Shown: positions 10,430-17,817, numbered from the stretch's first letter. The stretch: DNA of 30,375 bases from CAZWVM01 sp964637705 (GCA_964637705.1 CAZWVM010000015.1:1-30375), one strand, 5' to 3'. Notes: generated by a model from the letters alone, not told the origin. Translations and numbers: made by a program.

Positions 10430-11827
10430 GAACTTCGAGAGGACGCGCACCTGCACCTGGGGCTCGGACGCGGGCGTCAGGAGGAGGAACAGGATCCTGA
10501 CCGGCTCCTTGTCCGGCGCCTCGTAGTCCACGCCCGAAGACCTCAGACCGATCGTGAAGAGGGGCGCGGCAAGACCGGGCAGGCGCGCGTGGGGGATCGC
10601 CACGCCCTTGCCCACGGCGGTGGGAAAGAGTTTCTCGCGGGCCAGGACGTGGTTCAGCGTCACGTCGACGTCAAGCGGGCGATGACGGGCGAGCCTCTCG
10701 AGAAGGTGTCTCACCGAGCGGTGCTTTTCGGCGAAGGGGAGATCGAGATCCGCCGCGTCGGGATCGAAGAGGGAGGCGAGCGCCAGGGGTGTCGTCGTCT
10801 CGAACTCGTCCCGGATCTCACCGAAGATCTCCTCGATGATGTCCTCGGTCGTCACCAGCCCCACGGGTTTCTGCCCCGGATCCGTGACCACGGCCATGTG
10901 CGCCCGCCCCTTCTGCATGAGGCGGAAGGCGTCGTCGAGCCGCATGGATTCGGCGATCCGGGGCAGCTTGCGGGGGGCCGGTTCCGCGGGGGCTCCGTCC
11001 GGCCCGAGACAACCGTACACGATGTCCTTCACGTGGACGTAGGCGTCCGGCGCTCGTCCACCGCTCGCCACGGGGAAGCGGCTGTGCCTTCGCCGGGAGA
11101 GCCGCGCGAGGTTCTGGCGCCAATCCGAATCCGTATTCCAGGTTTCGGCGGAGTCGAAGGAACGCATCGCGTCTCGAACCGTCATGGTGCCGAAGTCGAA
11201 GAGATTCTCGAAGAGGATGAGATCGGCGAGGTCGATCGAGCCCTCGCGGTGGGACGCGCTGAGGATCTGCTTGAGTTCCGCCGGGGTGTAGCCGTACTCG
11301 ACGACGTGGGAGCGGTTGCCCATCAGGCGGAGGATGAAGAGGGCGAGGCTGTTGAGAAGCCACATCGGGACGTAGAAGAGGACGTGGAAGACATCGAGAG
11401 CCGGCCCGCAGGCGCGGGCATACCACTCCGGGGATCGGATCGCGAGGGATTTCGGCACGAGTTCGCCGAGGACGACGTGAAGGGTCGTGATGAGCGAGAA
11501 GGCGAGGGCGAAGGCGAGCGTGTGAGCCGTGGCCGTATTCCAGAAGGGGGAGAAGGAGAGGAGGGACTCGATGAGGCCGGCGAAGGCGGGCTCCGCGATC
11601 CAGCCGAGTCCCAGGGAGGCCACGGTGATGCCCAGTTGGATCGTGGAGAGGTAGGCGTCGAGACGCGAGACGATCCGGCGCGCGCGGCGCGCGGAGCGGC
11701 TGCCCTGGGCGATGAGATCGTCCAGTTGCGTCGGCCGGACCTTGACGAAGGCGAACTCGGCGAGCACGAAGAATCCGTTGAGGGCGAGAAGCAGGACGGA
11801 GATGAGAATGAGGACAAGGACGTTCAT
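10322..11827 (-). CDS. CNNM (DUF21)-CBS pair-PTS EIIA type 2 fusion membrane protein
   Basis: This is a 501-residue protein. Residues 1-~190 form a DUF21/CNNM transmembrane domain (hydrophobic start, LNGFFVLAEFAFVKVR, QLGITVASLGLGW, HVVLGELVPKSLAI). Residues ~205-335 form a CBS pair (TVRDAM..., HMAVVTD...PVGLVTTEDIIEEIFGEI). Residues ~355-501 form a fructose/nitrogen-type EIIA domain with the phospho-acceptor context AVGKGVAIPHARLPG, His413. Most CorC/HlyC-like relatives instead end in a CorC_HlyC domain. CNNM proteins are linked to Mg2+/Co2+ homeostasis or export, while EIIA carries phosphate from the PTS. The fusion suggests transport gated by PTS or nitrogen-PTS phosphorylation, which is inference. 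It lies 49 bases downstream of galM in the same direction, with GGGAG five bases before the ATG. Its 3' end overlaps the DUF2079 gene. Confidence 0.88.
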   Translation of the reverse strand: MNVLVLILISVLLLALNGFFVLAEFAFVKVRPTQLDDLIAQGSRSARRARRIVSRLDAYLSTIQLGITVASLGLGWIAEPAFAGLIESLLSFSPFWNTATAHTLAFALAFSLITTLHVVLGELVPKSLAIRSPEWYARACGPALDVFHVLFYVPMWLLNSLALFILRLMGNRSHVVEYGYTPAELKQILSASHREGSIDLADLILFENLFDFGTMTVRDAMRSFDSAETWNTDSDWRQNLARLSRRRHSRFPVASGGRAPDAYVHVKDIVYGCLGPDGAPAEPAPRKLPRIAESMRLDDAFRLMQKGRAHMAVVTDPGQKPVGLVTTEDIIEEIFGEIRDEFETTTPLALASLFDPDAADLDLPFAEKHRSVRHLLERLARHRPLDVDVTLNHVLAREKLFPTAVGKGVAIPHARLPGLAAPLFTIGLRSSGVDYEAPDKEPVRILFLLLTPASEPQVQVRVLSKFSRLLTDEDWRAKILGAQSGADLLSILSVFDQMTIS

Positions 11828-11836
11828 CTGTCTCCC

Positions 11837-11866
11837 ATTCTACGCAGGCCGCGCCCCGGTTCACAA
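11837..11866 (-). promoter_or_regulatory. Possible sigma-70-type internal promoter for the CNNM-EIIA gene
   Basis: On the minus strand TTGTGA (11866-11861) is followed after 18 bases by TAGAAT (11842-11837), ten bases before the ATG. The -10 hexamer is a 5/6 match and the -35 a 4/6 match. The site would allow expression independent of galM, but the start would fall very near the ribosome site, so it is only a suggestion. Confidence 0.25.
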
Positions 11867-11876
11867 GGGCCCGGGG

Positions 11877-12920
11877 TCACGATTCGATCCGGAAGCGATG
11901 GATCGTCTCGGAGCGGAAGACCTCGCCCGGTCGCAGGAAGGCCGGGGGGAATTCGGGCCGGTTCGGGGAATCCGGAAAGTGCTGGGTCTCGAGGCAGAAA
12001 CCCTCGTGCCGGGCGTAGGCGCGGCCGGACTTGCCGGGGATCGAGCCGTCGAGGAAGTTGCCGGTGTAGAACTGCACGCCCGGCTCGGTCGATTCGACCT
12101 CCATCACCCGCCCGCTCCCGGGCGCGCGAACGGTCGCAACGGGCTTCAGGACGCCCGCGGGGCCGCGCAGGACGAAGGTGTGGTCGTATCCCGCCGGGTC
12201 GCCTCCGACCGCGTCGAGATCGCGGCCGATGCGCTTCGGGGCCCGGAAATCCATGGGTGAGCCCGCGACCTCGCGGAGTTCGCCGGTCGGGATCAGGGTT
12301 TCATCGACCACGACGAAACGGTCCGCTTCGATCGTCGCCTCGTGATCGAGGATCGTTCCGCGTCCCTCGCCCTCGAGGTTGAAGTAGCTGTGGTGGGTGA
12401 GGTTGAGGACCGTGGCGCGGTCGCAGGTCGCCTCGTAGGAGATCGCGAGCTCGTCGCCGCCGGTCAACCGGTAGGTGACCCGGACGTCGAGGCGCCCCGG
12501 GTATCCTTCATCGCCGTCCGGGCTCGCGAGGGAGAGACGCACGCCGTCCTCGAGCGGCTCCGCGCGCCAGGACCGCTTGTCGAAGCCGCGCCGCCCGCCG
12601 TGGATGGAATGCCGTCCCTCGTTGGCGAAGAGGCGATGCTCGACGCCGTCCAGCGTGAAGCGCGCATTCGCGATCCGGTTGGCGAAGCGGCCGACGATGC
12701 AGCCGAAGTAGGGCTGGTTGCGGCGAAGGTAACCTTCGAGAGAAGAGTGGCCGAGAACGACGTCACCCGGGCGACCCTCGCGATCGGGCGTTTCCCATGA
12801 GACGAGAGTGGCGCCGTAGGAGGTGACACAGGCGACCAGGCCGTTGCGGTTGGTGATCCGATACAATTCGACGGAGGATCCGTCGTCCAGAGAACCCCAC
12901 TGCTCAATCCTAACCGTCAT
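11877..12920 (-). CDS. galM: Aldose 1-epimerase (mutarotase)
   Basis: This 347-residue protein has the usual length and motifs of the GalM family: YFGCIVGRFANRIANARF, NEGRHSIHGGRRGFDKRSW, LTHHSYFNLEGEG (catalytic His region), GVQFYTGNFLDG, and FCLETQHFPDSPN carrying the catalytic-base Glu. It interconverts alpha and beta anomers of galactose, glucose and related sugars, and is cytoplasmic since no signal peptide is seen. The start ATG has GAGGAG close upstream on the minus strand (short spacing) and faces the AT-rich region 12931-13080, which probably holds its promoter. The CNNM-EIIA gene follows after 49 bases, so the two may share a transcript. No other sugar catabolic gene lies nearby. 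Confidence 0.95.
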   Translation of the reverse strand: MTVRIEQWGSLDDGSSVELYRITNRNGLVACVTSYGATLVSWETPDREGRPGDVVLGHSSLEGYLRRNQPYFGCIVGRFANRIANARFTLDGVEHRLFANEGRHSIHGGRRGFDKRSWRAEPLEDGVRLSLASPDGDEGYPGRLDVRVTYRLTGGDELAISYEATCDRATVLNLTHHSYFNLEGEGRGTILDHEATIEADRFVVVDETLIPTGELREVAGSPMDFRAPKRIGRDLDAVGGDPAGYDHTFVLRGPAGVLKPVATVRAPGSGRVMEVESTEPGVQFYTGNFLDGSIPGKSGRAYARHEGFCLETQHFPDSPNRPEFPPAFLRPGEVFRSETIHRFRIES

Positions 12921-12930
12921 GCTCTCTCCT

Positions 12931-13080
12931 CACGAGATAGTGCCTAATGGGCATTACTATAAAATATTGAAATTTCTATACTTTATAATGTATACCAGAA
13001 GAAAATAAAAATAAATGAGAAAAATATCACTATAAATCCAACTTCATGGTATATTTTGTGACATCTGGCACATGTACTGG
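12931..13080. promoter_or_regulatory. AT-rich divergent promoter region between galM and the histidine kinase
   Basis: About 150 bases are strikingly AT-rich against a high-GC background. They contain several TATAAT/TATAAA-like hexamers on both strands (for example TATAAT in the run near 12985) and the palindrome GTATAC near 12990. No ORF of note is present. The region separates the divergent galM and kinase genes and most likely holds promoters for both, although I cannot pair -35 and -10 boxes with correct spacing confidently. Confidence 0.5.
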
Positions 13081-13130
13081 ATGAGGATGACAGGGATCGG
13101 GTCCGGTTTGCGGGGGCGGAGGAACTCGCC

Positions 13131-15062
13131 GTGAAACTGCAGACGCGCTTCAGCGTCGTGATCGGCGCCATCTTCATTCTCCTCTCGCTCACCGTCGCCG
13201 TCGTCACCGTGAACTGGGTGAATCGCCATACGATCCAGGAGGCCGAGAGCCGGGTGAGCCTCTACATCAAGGCCGCCTGGGAGGTCTACAACAGCAAGGT
13301 GGACCGCATGTCGTCGATTGCGGACCTCGTGGCGGAGAGCCGCGAGGTGAAGGCGCTCCTGGAATCCGCGCCGACCCCCGCCCGACTCGACCCGTTGCGG
13401 GCCCGTTTCGAGGAGATCCGCACCGCCCAGAACCTCGACGTCATCACGCTTTTCGACGAGAGGGGGCGTGTCATCCTGCGAACGCGCCCGCCCTACCACG
13501 CGGGCGACGAGCGGCGGGACGACCCGATGATTCGGCGGGTGGTGGAGCGCGGCGAGCCGTGCGCGGGAACGATCCTCCTGCCCGCTGACCGCCTCGACTC
13601 CGAGGGCGGGGGTCTCGCGACGAGGTGCCGGGAGCACGGCGGGGAGAACGAGGGCATGCTCATCGGCGCCGCGGCGCCCATACTGGACGGAGGCCGCCTC
13701 CGCGGCATCGTCCAGGTCGGCGCCCTCCTCAACGGATCCTCCGAGAAGGTCGACCGGATCCGCGACTCGGTCTTCGAGAACGAGCAGTACGACGGCAAGC
13801 CGGTCGGCACGGCCACGATCTTCATGAAGGACTTGCGCATCTCCACCAACGTCCGCGACGAGAACGGCCGCCGGGCGATCGGGACGAGGGCCTCGCCGGA
13901 GGTCTCGTGGACGCTCCTGGAGGAGGGGCTGTCCTGGTCCGGCACGGCCCAGGTGGTCAACGCGCGCTACCTCGCCCAGTACGACCCGATCCGGGACCCG
14001 GACAACCGGGTGATCGGCATGCTCTACGTGGGGGAACTGGAGCAGAAATACCTCGACCTGCGCACCCGCGCGGTGCTCGTGAACCTCACGATCATCCTCG
14101 GCGGCATGCTCCTGGCGATGACCGCCTTCTTCCTCCTGGCCCGAAGCATCGTGCGCCCGATCGAGACGCTCTCCCGCGCGACGCATTCGCTGGCGGCCGG
14201 CGACCTTTCCCACCGCGTCGCGGCCGAGGGCGGGGACGAGGTCGGGGACCTGGCCGCCTCCTTCAACACGATGGCGGAGAAGCTCGAGGAGCAGCAGCGC
14301 GAGCTGCAGGCCGGCCTCGACTGGATGCAGATGCAGAACGAGGAACTCGAGACCACGAACCGGAATTACATGGAGATGCTCGGGTTCGTCGCGCACGGCC
14401 TGAAGAACCCGCTGAGCTCCGCGATTCTCGGGATCTACTCGATCAAGGACCGCTACCTGGGGCCCCTCAACGACGCCCAGCAGAAGGGTCTCGACGCGGT
14501 CGCGCGCAGCCTCGATCACTTCCAGGACATGATCCGGAACTACCTCGATCTCTCGCGCATCGAGAAGGGCGAGATGAAGTACCGCAAGAGGCGTCTCGAC
14601 GTCGCGAGCGAGGTGGTCACGCCGGTCGTGGAGGCACACGCGGCGGGCGCCTCGACCGCCGGCATCGTTCTCGAGGCGGCGGTGCCGGCGGAGACGTCGG
14701 CCTTCGCGGACCGCGATCTCCTGCGCATCGTGGTTGACAATCTCGTCTCCAACGGCATCAAGTATGGCCGGGAGGGCGGCGCGGTCCGGATCGAGGCCGG
14801 TGCGGGCGGCCGGGAAACATGGATCTCCGTGCGCAACGACGGGGCGGGCATCGCGCCCGGGCAGGTTCCGCTGCTCTTCCGGAAGTTCAGCCGCATCGAG
14901 AACCCGGAGCACGCGTCGGAACGCGGCACGGGGGTGGGGCTTTTCATCTGCCGCGAGATCGTCGAGGGTCACGGCGGCAGGATCACGGTGGATTCGAAAC
15001 CGGGGGCGTGGGCCGAGTTCCGCGTCACGCTGCCGGCCGAAGAGAAAGGAGCGACGGCATGA
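13131..15062 (+). CDS. Cache-HAMP sensor histidine kinase
   Basis: The protein has 643 residues from a GTG start with GGAGG about eight bases upstream. TM1 is at residues ~7-28, then an extracytoplasmic double-cache-like sensor at ~30-310 (ending YLAQYDPIRD...VIGMLYVGE), TM2 at ~315-338, a HAMP domain at ~339-392, and a short coiled coil. The HisKA H-box is FVAHGLKNPLSS with phospho-acceptor His422. The ATPase domain shows the N box DNLVSNGIKYG (536-546), G1 NDGAGIAPG (569-577), the F box LFRKFSR, and G2 GTGVGLF (599-605). It should sense an external small molecule and phosphorylate a receiver. Its TGA overlaps the ATG of the following receiver (ATGA), implying translational coupling. It sits directly upstream of the ammonium transport block, but it is not an NtrB by architecture because that protein has a PAS domain and no cache domain. 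Confidence 0.93.
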   Translation: MKLQTRFSVVIGAIFILLSLTVAVVTVNWVNRHTIQEAESRVSLYIKAAWEVYNSKVDRMSSIADLVAESREVKALLESAPTPARLDPLRARFEEIRTAQNLDVITLFDERGRVILRTRPPYHAGDERRDDPMIRRVVERGEPCAGTILLPADRLDSEGGGLATRCREHGGENEGMLIGAAAPILDGGRLRGIVQVGALLNGSSEKVDRIRDSVFENEQYDGKPVGTATIFMKDLRISTNVRDENGRRAIGTRASPEVSWTLLEEGLSWSGTAQVVNARYLAQYDPIRDPDNRVIGMLYVGELEQKYLDLRTRAVLVNLTIILGGMLLAMTAFFLLARSIVRPIETLSRATHSLAAGDLSHRVAAEGGDEVGDLAASFNTMAEKLEEQQRELQAGLDWMQMQNEELETTNRNYMEMLGFVAHGLKNPLSSAILGIYSIKDRYLGPLNDAQQKGLDAVARSLDHFQDMIRNYLDLSRIEKGEMKYRKRRLDVASEVVTPVVEAHAAGASTAGIVLEAAVPAETSAFADRDLLRIVVDNLVSNGIKYGREGGAVRIEAGAGGRETWISVRNDGAGIAPGQVPLLFRKFSRIENPEHASERGTGVGLFICREIVEGHGGRITVDSKPGAWAEFRVTLPAEEKGATA

Positions 15063-15463
15063 CGGGGCGCAAGAAGATCCTGGTGGCGGACGACGACGTC
15101 CAGCACGTGGAGATGGTGAAGATGCTCCTGGAGAGCGTCGGGTTCGACGTGGTGTACGCCTACCGCCCGGAGACGGCGATCGAGACGGCGAAGGCCGAGA
15201 AGCCCGACCTGATTCTCCTCGACGTGATGTTCGCGGGGCCGCCGGGCCCGGACGGAATCGAGACGAGCCGGAAGATCCAGTCGATCCCGGAGATCCGGGA
15301 GATCCCGGTCGTCATCCTCTCCGGCGTCCGCAAGATGCTCGACCTCCCGGTCCGGCTCGAACCCGACGACGACTGGATGCCGGTCCGGTCGTTCCTCGAG
15401 AAGCCGGTCAAGCCTGACAAGCTGATCGCGGAGATCAAGGGGATCCTGGGCATCAAGGAGTAG
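15059..15463 (+). CDS. Stand-alone response regulator receiver domain
   Basis: This 134-residue CheY-like protein consists only of a receiver domain. The acidic pocket is D11-D13, the phospho-acceptor is D55 in LILLDVMF, S88 lies in VVILSG, and the conserved lysine is K115 in FLEKPVKP. A short insertion (AGPPGPDG) follows the phosphorylation site. The start is the ATG of the ATGA overlap with the kinase gene, preceded by AAAGGAG, so kinase and receiver are almost certainly partners. With no DNA-binding or enzymatic output domain, the output must be by protein-protein interaction or phosphorelay. Whether it acts on the adjacent sigma-54-type promoters through another protein is unknown. Confidence 0.93.
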   Translation: MTGRKKILVADDDVQHVEMVKMLLESVGFDVVYAYRPETAIETAKAEKPDLILLDVMFAGPPGPDGIETSRKIQSIPEIREIPVVILSGVRKMLDLPVRLEPDDDWMPVRSFLEKPVKPDKLIAEIKGILGIKE

Positions 15464-15487
15464 CAGAGCGGGATCCGCATCGACGGC

Positions 15488-15511
15488 GGCGCGGTCAAAT
15501 TGAACCGCGCC
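15488..15511. promoter_or_regulatory. Perfect 8-bp inverted repeat downstream of the receiver gene and upstream of amt1
   Basis: GGCGCGGT (15488-15495) and ACCGCGCC (15504-15511) flank the 8-base loop CAAATTGA. There is no T-run after it, so a classical intrinsic terminator is doubtful. It overlaps the left half of the element shared with the second amt promoter, so it may be an operator or activator site, or a structured transcript end for the kinase-receiver operon. Confidence 0.45.
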
Positions 15512-15518
15512 ACGGTCA
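15496..15518 (+). promoter_or_regulatory. Candidate upstream activator element of the amt1 promoter
   Basis: CAAATTG (15496-15502) and CGGTCA (15513-15518) recur with identical spacing at 17661-17667 and 17678-17683 upstream of the second transporter. Both copies start exactly 75 bases before the GGGCAC of their sigma-54-type promoter. An enhancer-binding protein site about 100 bases upstream of the transcript start is normal for sigma-54 promoters. The sequence does not match the classical NtrC palindrome. Confidence 0.5.
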
Positions 15519-15569
15519 TTTCCTTGCGCGCGGATCACTCGGTTCGGGCCTAACTCCCGCTCCTTCAAT

Positions 15570-15586
15570 CGGGCACATCCCTTGCT
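15570..15586 (+). promoter_or_regulatory. Sigma-54 (-24/-12) promoter of amt1-glnB
   Basis: GGGCAC (15571-15576), five bases, then TTGCT (15582-15586) match TGGCAC-N5-TTGCW with one mismatch, and the invariant GG and GC dinucleotides have correct spacing. The site lies about 90 bases before the transporter ATG. A nearly identical site stands before the second transporter. Sigma-54 control of amt-PII operons is well established in Proteobacteria. Confidence 0.75.
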
Positions 15587-15674
15587 GATCCGGAATGACG
15601 GTTTCGTTCATTCGTGATCCGCCGCTTGAACCTCGGCCACGACGAATCCAGTTCACATTCGGGAGGATCGGGAG

Positions 15675-17087
15675 ATGAAGAAGTCGATGGTAAGGGCGCC
15701 TTTCTGGTGTCTCGTGGCCTTCCTGGCCTGCGTGATCGCGGCGACGGCGGTTGCGGCCGACACGGCCGCCGCCGCGGGCGCTCCGCCCGCCGCGGACGCG
15801 ATGTGCTGCCCGGAGTCGCCCGCGGAGGTGCCGGTGGTGGAAGCGCCGACGTCCGCGGTGGACACCGGCGACACCGCCTGGGTGCTCATCTCCTCCGCGC
15901 TCGTCCTCCTCATGACCCCCGGCCTCGCCTTCTTCTACGGCGGCCTCGTCCGCAAGAAGAACATCCTCTCCATCCTCATGCAGTGCTTCATGTGCATGTG
16001 CCTCCTGACCGTGCAATGGGTGATCTTCGGCTACAGCCTTTCCTTCGGCCCCGACATCGGCGGCTGGATCGGGGATCTCTCCTGGTTCGGGCTTCGCGGC
16101 GTGGGTCTGGAGCCGAACGCGGACTACGCGGCGACGATCCCGCACCAGGCCTTCATGATCTTCCAGATGATGTTCGCGATCATCACGCCGGGCCTCATCG
16201 TCGGCGCCTTCGCGGAGCGGATGAAGTTCGGCGCCTTCGCCATCTTCTCCGTCCTGTGGGCGACTTTCGTCTACGATCCCGTCTGCCACTGGGTCTGGGG
16301 CGTGGGGGGACTCCTGCGCGCCGACGGCGCCCTGGACTTCGCCGGCGGCACGGTGGTTCACATCAACGCCGGCATCGCGGCCCTCGCCGCGGCGCTCGTC
16401 GTCGGGAAGCGGCAGAACTTCGAGACGCACGTGCCGCCGCCCCACAACCTGCCCTTCGCGGTCCTCGGGGCGGGGCTGCTCTGGTTCGGCTGGTTCGGAT
16501 TCAACGGCGGCAGCGCCCTGGGCGCGGGCTCGGTCGCCACGAACGCCTTCGTCGCCACGCATGTCGCGACGGCGGCGGCCGGCCTCACCTGGTCCTTGAT
16601 CGAGTGGGTCGTCAACACCCGTCCCACGATGCTCGGCATGATCACGGGCGCGGTCGCGGGGCTTGTCGCCATCACGCCCGCCGCCGGCTTCGTCAACCCC
16701 GTCGGCGCCCTCTGGATCGGCATCGGCTCGGCGATCATCTGCTTCCTCTTCGTGGCCGTCGTGAAGCCGAAGTTCGGCTACGACGATGCGCTCGACGCCT
16801 TCGGCGTGCACGGCGTCGGCGGGATCTGGGGGGCGCTCGCCACGGGTCTCTTCGCCACGAAGGCCGTCAACGCGGCCGGCGCGGACGGGCTCTTCTACGG
16901 CAATGCCGCGCAGTTCGTCGTCCAGATCAAGGCGACCGTCATCACCATCGTCTACTCCTTCGTCGTCTCCTTCGTGCTCCTGAAGATCGTCGATGCGGTC
17001 GTGGGGTTGCGCGCATCGAAGGACGGCGAGCGGATCGGGCTCGATCTCACCGAGCACCGCGAGTCCGCCTACACGATCCTGGAATAG
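15675..17087 (+). CDS. amt: Ammonium transporter, Amt family (first copy)
   Basis: The protein has 470 residues and conducts NH4+/NH3 across the inner membrane, normally as a trimer gated by PII. A signal peptide covers residues 1-~28 (Ala-rich cleavage region), followed by an Ala/Pro-rich linker and then about 11 membrane helices. Family hallmarks are TPGLAFFYGGLVRKKN (81-96), ALDFAGGTVVHINAG with the structural Asp221 and pore His229, WFGWFGFNGGS (270-280), and AFGVHGVGGIWGALATG with the second pore His379. GGGAGG stands eight bases before the ATG. It is followed after 10 bases by a PII gene, the classic amt-PII pair. A sigma-54-type promoter lies upstream, predicting expression under nitrogen limitation. 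The sequence differs clearly from the second Amt, so the two are not recent duplicates. Confidence 0.96.
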   Translation: MKKSMVRAPFWCLVAFLACVIAATAVAADTAAAAGAPPAADAMCCPESPAEVPVVEAPTSAVDTGDTAWVLISSALVLLMTPGLAFFYGGLVRKKNILSILMQCFMCMCLLTVQWVIFGYSLSFGPDIGGWIGDLSWFGLRGVGLEPNADYAATIPHQAFMIFQMMFAIITPGLIVGAFAERMKFGAFAIFSVLWATFVYDPVCHWVWGVGGLLRADGALDFAGGTVVHINAGIAALAAALVVGKRQNFETHVPPPHNLPFAVLGAGLLWFGWFGFNGGSALGAGSVATNAFVATHVATAAAGLTWSLIEWVVNTRPTMLGMITGAVAGLVAITPAAGFVNPVGALWIGIGSAIICFLFVAVVKPKFGYDDALDAFGVHGVGGIWGALATGLFATKAVNAAGADGLFYGNAAQFVVQIKATVITIVYSFVVSFVLLKIVDAVVGLRASKDGERIGLDLTEHRESAYTILE

Positions 17088-17097
17088 GAGAGAAACC

Positions 17098-17439
17098 ATG
17101 AAATACATCATCGCCGTCATCCAGCCGGACCGCGTCGACGAGGTCCTGAAGAGGCTCGAGGAGAAGGAGATTCACCTGGTCACCGTGACGAGCGTCCTCG
17201 GGCGCGGTCGCCAGAAGGGGATCTCCGAGGTCTACCGCGGGCACAAGGAGGCCGGGAGCCTCTTGAAGAAGGTGAAGCTCGAGATCGCCGTGAACAACCA
17301 GTTCGTGCCCCTGGCCGTCGAGGCGATCATGGGCGGAGCGCGCACCGGCAACATCGGGGACGGGAAGGTCTTCATCCTGAACATGGAGGAATGCCACCGG
17401 ATCCGGACCGGCGAGACCGGCGGCGTCGCGATCGGCTGA
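17098..17439 (+). CDS. PII nitrogen regulatory protein with Glu at position 51
   Basis: This 113-residue PII protein matches the length of GlnB/GlnK. The T-loop is GRQKGISEVYRGHKEAG, with Gln39 (2-oxoglutarate/ATP site) and Lys58 kept. The B-loop is ARTGNIGDGKVF and the C-terminal nucleotide motif RIRTGE. Residue 51, the uridylylated Tyr of proteobacterial PII, is Glu here, so the usual GlnD modification cannot occur. The start ATG follows TAGGAG in the 10-base gap after amt1; longer in-frame readings upstream run inside amt1 and are rejected. The likely role is binding to and blocking the adjacent Amt according to ATP/ADP and 2-oxoglutarate levels. GlnB and GlnK cannot be separated by sequence, though the operon position favours a GlnK-like role. 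Confidence 0.95.
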   Translation: MKYIIAVIQPDRVDEVLKRLEEKEIHLVTVTSVLGRGRQKGISEVYRGHKEAGSLLKKVKLEIAVNNQFVPLAVEAIMGGARTGNIGDGKVFILNMEECHRIRTGETGGVAIG

Positions 17440-17443
17440 GCAT

Positions 17444-17470
17444 GCCTTGCCGCCCTTGTGGCGGGAAGGC
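17444..17470 (+). terminator. Strong hairpin after the first PII gene
   Basis: An 11-bp stem (17444-17454 with 17460-17470, one mismatch) and a CTTGT loop begin five bases after the PII stop codon. No T-tract follows, so it may act as a Rho-assisted terminator or as a 3' stabilising structure rather than a textbook intrinsic terminator. Confidence 0.5.
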
Positions 17471-17568
17471 ACGGTGTCTGGCTCCCACATGCCCTCTTTC
17501 ACGATGGGCTGTGATGCGCCCTTTCACTGCGGATTCGGGGCTTTTCCGCGCGAACGCCGACGGATCAA

Positions 17569-17584
17569 ATGTCATCCATGACAT
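17569..17584. promoter_or_regulatory. Perfect 16-bp palindromic operator candidate upstream of amt2
   Basis: ATGTCAT-CC-ATGACAT is a perfect inverted repeat in the 378-base gap between the first PII gene and amt2, about 150 bases upstream of the -24/-12 promoter. The size and symmetry suit a dimeric regulator. No copy is seen upstream of amt1, so any regulator would be specific to the second operon. Function is unknown. Confidence 0.35.
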
Positions 17585-17660
17585 TCCAGGGTCCGGCTTG
17601 CCGCGGGGCGCCAAGGCCGAACGAGGAAACGCGGGAACCGGGCCTCTGATTCTCGAGGCA

Positions 17661-17693
17661 CAAATTGGAGGCGCCGTCGGTCACATCTGACCG
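17661..17693 (+). promoter_or_regulatory. Candidate upstream activator element and small inverted repeat of amt2
   Basis: CAAATTG (17661-17667) and CGGTCA (17678-17683) repeat the pair upstream of amt1 at the same mutual spacing and the same 75-base distance to the promoter. Here CGGTCA also forms a perfect inverted repeat with TGACCG (17688-17693) around CATC. This is a candidate enhancer-binding protein site. Confidence 0.5.
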
Positions 17694-17734
17694 GATCATC
17701 CCGCGCGTCGCGGCTCAATTCCCGTTGTTTCACT

Positions 17735-17751
17735 CGGGCACGCCCCTTGCT
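17735..17751 (+). promoter_or_regulatory. Sigma-54 (-24/-12) promoter of amt2-PII
   Basis: GGGCAC (17736-17741), five bases, then TTGCT (17747-17751) fit the sigma-54 consensus with one mismatch. The core is nearly identical to the amt1 promoter, including flanking TCA.TC upstream and TC downstream. The predicted transcript start near 17763 lies inside the longer open frame that begins at 17665, which supports the ATG at 17818 as the true start of amt2. Confidence 0.75.
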
Positions 17752-17817
17752 CTTCCACCCGCATCTGATCCGCCCGTGAAACGTGCGGGCGAGTTCGAAG
17801 CGAGGAGGCATGTCGGC

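Noticed and set aside
13068..13084. Sigma-54-like TGGCAC upstream of the histidine kinase
   Set aside because: TGGCAC is followed after five bases by CTGGA instead of TTGCW, so the required GC at -12 is absent.
15059..15463. NtrC-type activator next to the sigma-54 promoters
   Set aside because: The protein ends after the receiver domain; no AAA+ or DNA-binding region is present in any frame downstream.
17665..17817. N-terminal extension of the second ammonium transporter
   Set aside because: The extension contains the sigma-54-type promoter and lies before the signal peptide and the strong ribosome site at ~17802.
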